This document shows, in pieces, positions 62,039 to 64,000 of a stretch of 64,000 nucleotides of DNA (position 1 is the first letter of the stretch; each line of letters begins with the position of its first letter). The position numbers and the translations under genes were made by a program. The stretch comes from Palleniella intestinalis (GTDB taxonomy: Bacteria > Bacteroidota > Bacteroidia > Bacteroidales > Bacteroidaceae): contig NZ_JABKKG010000011.1 of assembly GCF_013166595.1 (NCBI RefSeq), positions 62,001 through 126,000 of the forward strand, read 5' to 3'. Under the pieces are notes generated by a model. The model was not told where the DNA came from, ran no database searches, and saw only the letters and a list, made by a program, of their open reading frames with translations.

Positions 62039-62590
62039 TTACTTTAAGTGTTGACTGACTTTTTCGGCAAGCAGAGCCTTTGCCCGATGAAACTGCGATG
62101 CAGAGGTACCTTCCTTGATGCCTAACATGGCTGCAATCTCTTTATGGCTCTTTTTCTCAAATACAACAAGATTGAAGACGGTGCGGTAACCGACCGGAAG
62201 GCTCTGTATCATCTCTTGTATGACCTGAAACGGAATTCCATCTGTCTCCAAGTCCACATCAGGAGAGTCGGGAATATCCTCTACAGTATCGATAAAACTG
62301 AATATATTCCGCCTACGTATGAATTTCAGAGACTCATTGACGACAATCCTTGTCATCCATGACTTCAATGAGCCGTTCTCCATAATCCTGAAATTCCCTA
62401 TACCGGAGAATATCTTCACAAAAGAATCCTGCAACACATCGCGGACATCCTCACTGTCAACGACATAACGGGAGCAGACAGCGGTAAGATAGCCGGCATA
62501 CATCTCATATACAGTCCGCATGGCACCATGGTCACCGGACTGCATACGACGTATCAGTTCAATCTCGTTGTCGCTCCCGTTCAACTTCAT
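62039..62590 (-). CDS. ECF-type RNA polymerase sigma factor
   Basis: The 183-residue protein has sigma region 2 (AMRTVYEMYAGYLTAVCSRYVVDSEDVRDVLQDSFVKIF) and region 4 (SLPVGYRTVFNLVVFEKKSHKEIAAMLGIKEGTSASQFHRAKALL). It lacks regions 1 and 3, as ECF factors do. It is co-transcribed with the hybrid protein downstream, which probably controls it. The trigger and regulon are unknown; the neighbouring lipoproteins upstream may be part of it. Confidence 0.93.
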   Translation of the reverse strand: MKLNGSDNEIELIRRMQSGDHGAMRTVYEMYAGYLTAVCSRYVVDSEDVRDVLQDSFVKIFSGIGNFRIMENGSLKSWMTRIVVNESLKFIRRRNIFSFIDTVEDIPDSPDVDLETDGIPFQVIQEMIQSLPVGYRTVFNLVVFEKKSHKEIAAMLGIKEGTSASQFHRAKALLAEKVSQHLK

Positions 62591-62638
62591 TTTCCTATAA
62601 TTTATTACTTCACATATTGCCCATCAAAAGCTACATGC

Positions 62639-63157
62639 TTAATCAATGCTGATTTCACCATCATAATAGGCTGTCAGCACAGAAGGCGTATAGGTCAGAA
62701 CCACCTTAACATCACCAAGATATTGGCGGCTGACAACAGCCAACAAGACTGGCCGTGTTGTAAAGCTCTGCTTTTCTCCAACCTCCACATTACAGTGGAA
62801 TTCAAACTTCTGCACACCATTATGCTTCATTGCCACAGGAGTGATTGCTGTTGAAAACTCTGTTTCGGGCAAGGTCACTGCCACCACATACTCTTTTGAG
62901 AAATCTATAGCTGTAGCTTGACCACTTTTCCCCATGACCGCAGCTGTCCCAAAATATTGCTTAAACTCAGCTTCACTTAAGATCATGTCTGGTACACGAA
63001 CCGCTGTGTTCTTAACAAAATATTTTTCAGCCAACCTATATGGTATATCATTTGAAATGGCATTTCCGGAGGTTGCCTTTGATGAGACTGTACAGCCAAC
63101 AATGCTGGACAAAAAGCATACTGATAGTGTCAGAATGAAAATCTTTATTCGCATCAC
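62639..63157 (-). CDS. Lipoprotein of unknown function
   Basis: The 172-residue protein has a lipoprotein signal (MMRIKIFILTLSVCFLSSIVGCTV, lipobox VGC). The mature part contains ILSEAEFKQYFGTAAVMGKSG and a late strand pair SFTTRPVLLAVVSRQYLGDVKVV that weakly recalls PrcB-type domains. I do not recognise the family with confidence. It lies 48 bp upstream of the ECF sigma gene on the same strand, so it may be co-transcribed with it. Confidence 0.75.
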   Translation of the reverse strand: MMRIKIFILTLSVCFLSSIVGCTVSSKATSGNAISNDIPYRLAEKYFVKNTAVRVPDMILSEAEFKQYFGTAAVMGKSGQATAIDFSKEYVVAVTLPETEFSTAITPVAMKHNGVQKFEFHCNVEVGEKQSFTTRPVLLAVVSRQYLGDVKVVLTYTPSVLTAYYDGEISID

Positions 63158-63252
63158 TTATAATGTACATTGTTCTGATGACTTATGCCAACTGAATATT
63201 TCTGTTGGCAGTGCAACATCATAACCGGATTTTTCAAAAAGCAGATTGGTTC

Positions 63253-63993
63253 TTACTTTATGATTGCGCCACGGCTTATCACAGCAGCCTCTACCTTATC
63301 ACCTGACTCTGACGATGTTCCTGACAACTTAAAATCGACTTTCTTTACCTCACCGTTGAAGGATTTCCAACGTAAAGTCAGTTTCTGATTCTCAGGAATC
63401 TCCTGAGGAATCTCTGACAGACGGAAAGCTATCAGTGCATCACCCCAAGCGCCGTTAACATCGCCATTAGCATCATGACGGAGCTCTACCTCAAACGGAT
63501 TCTCCTCATTCACACCACCGACAAGATTCAAATAATGCTTCTTGTTGCTACCGCCCCACAATGTGCGGACACGCAGTGTAAGATATCCATCTTCGGCAAT
63601 GGTCACCCAATCATTGACAATCTCAACAGGGTCTTTGCCATAATCATCTATAGACTCACCATCGGGAATCACGACCATATCCTTGGTACGTATACTGTCA
63701 ATCCAATTGACACGGACGGTCTTCGTATAGCCCTCTGTCACCTTGTCCAAAACCTCGAAGTTCATCAATGCACGCACTTCCTTGCCATCATACAATGTAG
63801 AGGTCAGGTTCTCTGGGTACAATGTTGTCTTCTCGTCAAGCTGGAAATAGGTCTTTCCTTCAGTATTGACTTTCACAGTCACCAGACCATTAGGAAAGTT
63901 CACTGCTACATAATCATCGTTGCTGTCACATGACTGCAGACCGAGCACTACTGTAAGTAATGCAATAAGAATTGTTTTTGGATACTTCATCAT
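63253..63993 (-). CDS. NigD-like lipoprotein
   Basis: The 246-residue protein has a lipoprotein signal (MMKYPKTILIALLTVVLGLQSCDSNDD) and the NigD pattern, including 'KTYFQLDEKTTLYPENLTS', 'GKEVRALMNFEVLDK', 'VRVNWIDSIRTKDMV' and the C-terminal 'LTLRWKSFNGEVKKVDFKLSG'. NigD proteins are named from bacteriocin-linked loci but are widespread in Bacteroidales and of unknown role. The start codon lies 7 bp from the window edge, so upstream context is not visible. It precedes the 63157 lipoprotein by 95 bp. Confidence 0.85.
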   Translation of the reverse strand: MMKYPKTILIALLTVVLGLQSCDSNDDYVAVNFPNGLVTVKVNTEGKTYFQLDEKTTLYPENLTSTLYDGKEVRALMNFEVLDKVTEGYTKTVRVNWIDSIRTKDMVVIPDGESIDDYGKDPVEIVNDWVTIAEDGYLTLRVRTLWGGSNKKHYLNLVGGVNEENPFEVELRHDANGDVNGAWGDALIAFRLSEIPQEIPENQKLTLRWKSFNGEVKKVDFKLSGTSSESGDKVEAAVISRGAIIK

Positions 63994-64000
63994 ATTATCT

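Noticed and set aside
1-64000. CRISPR arrays, tRNA genes, integrases and complete insertion sequences
   Set aside because: No regularly spaced repeats, cloverleaf sequences, integrase motifs or transposase frames were found in the gaps or among the genes.

Overview
The window looks like chromosome from a member of the Bacteroidales, most likely a Prevotella or Segatella relative. Supporting signs are a SusC/SusD pair, GldH, a C-terminal type IX secretion-like tail on a polysaccharide lyase, a short 290-residue primary sigma factor, NigD-like and DUF1573 proteins, and repeated TAnnTTTG promoter elements of the Bacteroidota type. No tRNA, rRNA, CRISPR array, transposase or integrase was seen.

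Left end (1-5750): an AT-rich accessory locus. A 66-residue candidate RiPP precursor is followed by a radical SAM/SPASM maturase and an outer-membrane TonB-type protein that runs off the edge. Next to it lie an acyltransferase with LuxI/FeeM-like motifs, a divergent PAS-LuxR regulator and a ThiF/E1-like adenylating enzyme. Three promoters (precursor, acyltransferase, ThiF) share one layout: TAACTTTG with two ACAC-N4-GTGT boxes 39 bp apart. I read this as one signalling-controlled peptide system; it is the most novel part of the window.

5.9-27.9 kb is mostly housekeeping: a small membrane protein with a split ThrE/YjjPB-type exporter, LysR plus a sodium:solute symporter, an inositol-lipid operon (PgpA, GtrA, CDP-alcohol phosphatidyltransferase, AUR1/PAP2, inositol-3-phosphate synthase, DUF5686), leuB, a MetA with the acetyl-type Glu111, U32 peptidase, galM, a YihY protein, RNase P RNA, a DUF1573 protein and rpoD.

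28.8-39.2 kb is a defence island: an AAA15-type ATPase, a broken rhuM, an operon of a second AAA ATPase with Kiwa kwaA and kwaB, two tiny proteins, and a GIY-YIG-like nuclease/helicase/methylase fusion paired with a methylase subunit. A 1.2 kb gene-free stretch follows, with a candidate structured RNA and a 54-bp perfect inverted repeat.

40.4-52.1 kb holds a DNA polymerase III delta' subunit, RicT, GldH, a stand-alone PurH cyclohydrolase domain, the elongasome set mreBCD-mrdA-rodA, a histidine-rich CobW GTPase and tcdA. 52.6-64 kb holds a pectin-type (rhamnogalacturonan) locus of SusD, SusC and PL11 lyase, with a ten-G tract at the susC promoter, then an ECF sigma factor with a hybrid anti-sigma/beta-barrel partner and two lipoproteins.

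Three families of dispersed intergenic repeats recur: A (GGTAACCTTT-rich, usually ending TTTTTTAGCA), B (a MITE-like element of about 180 bp with CCGGTAAA ends) and C (inverted repeats built on GAATCYGC).
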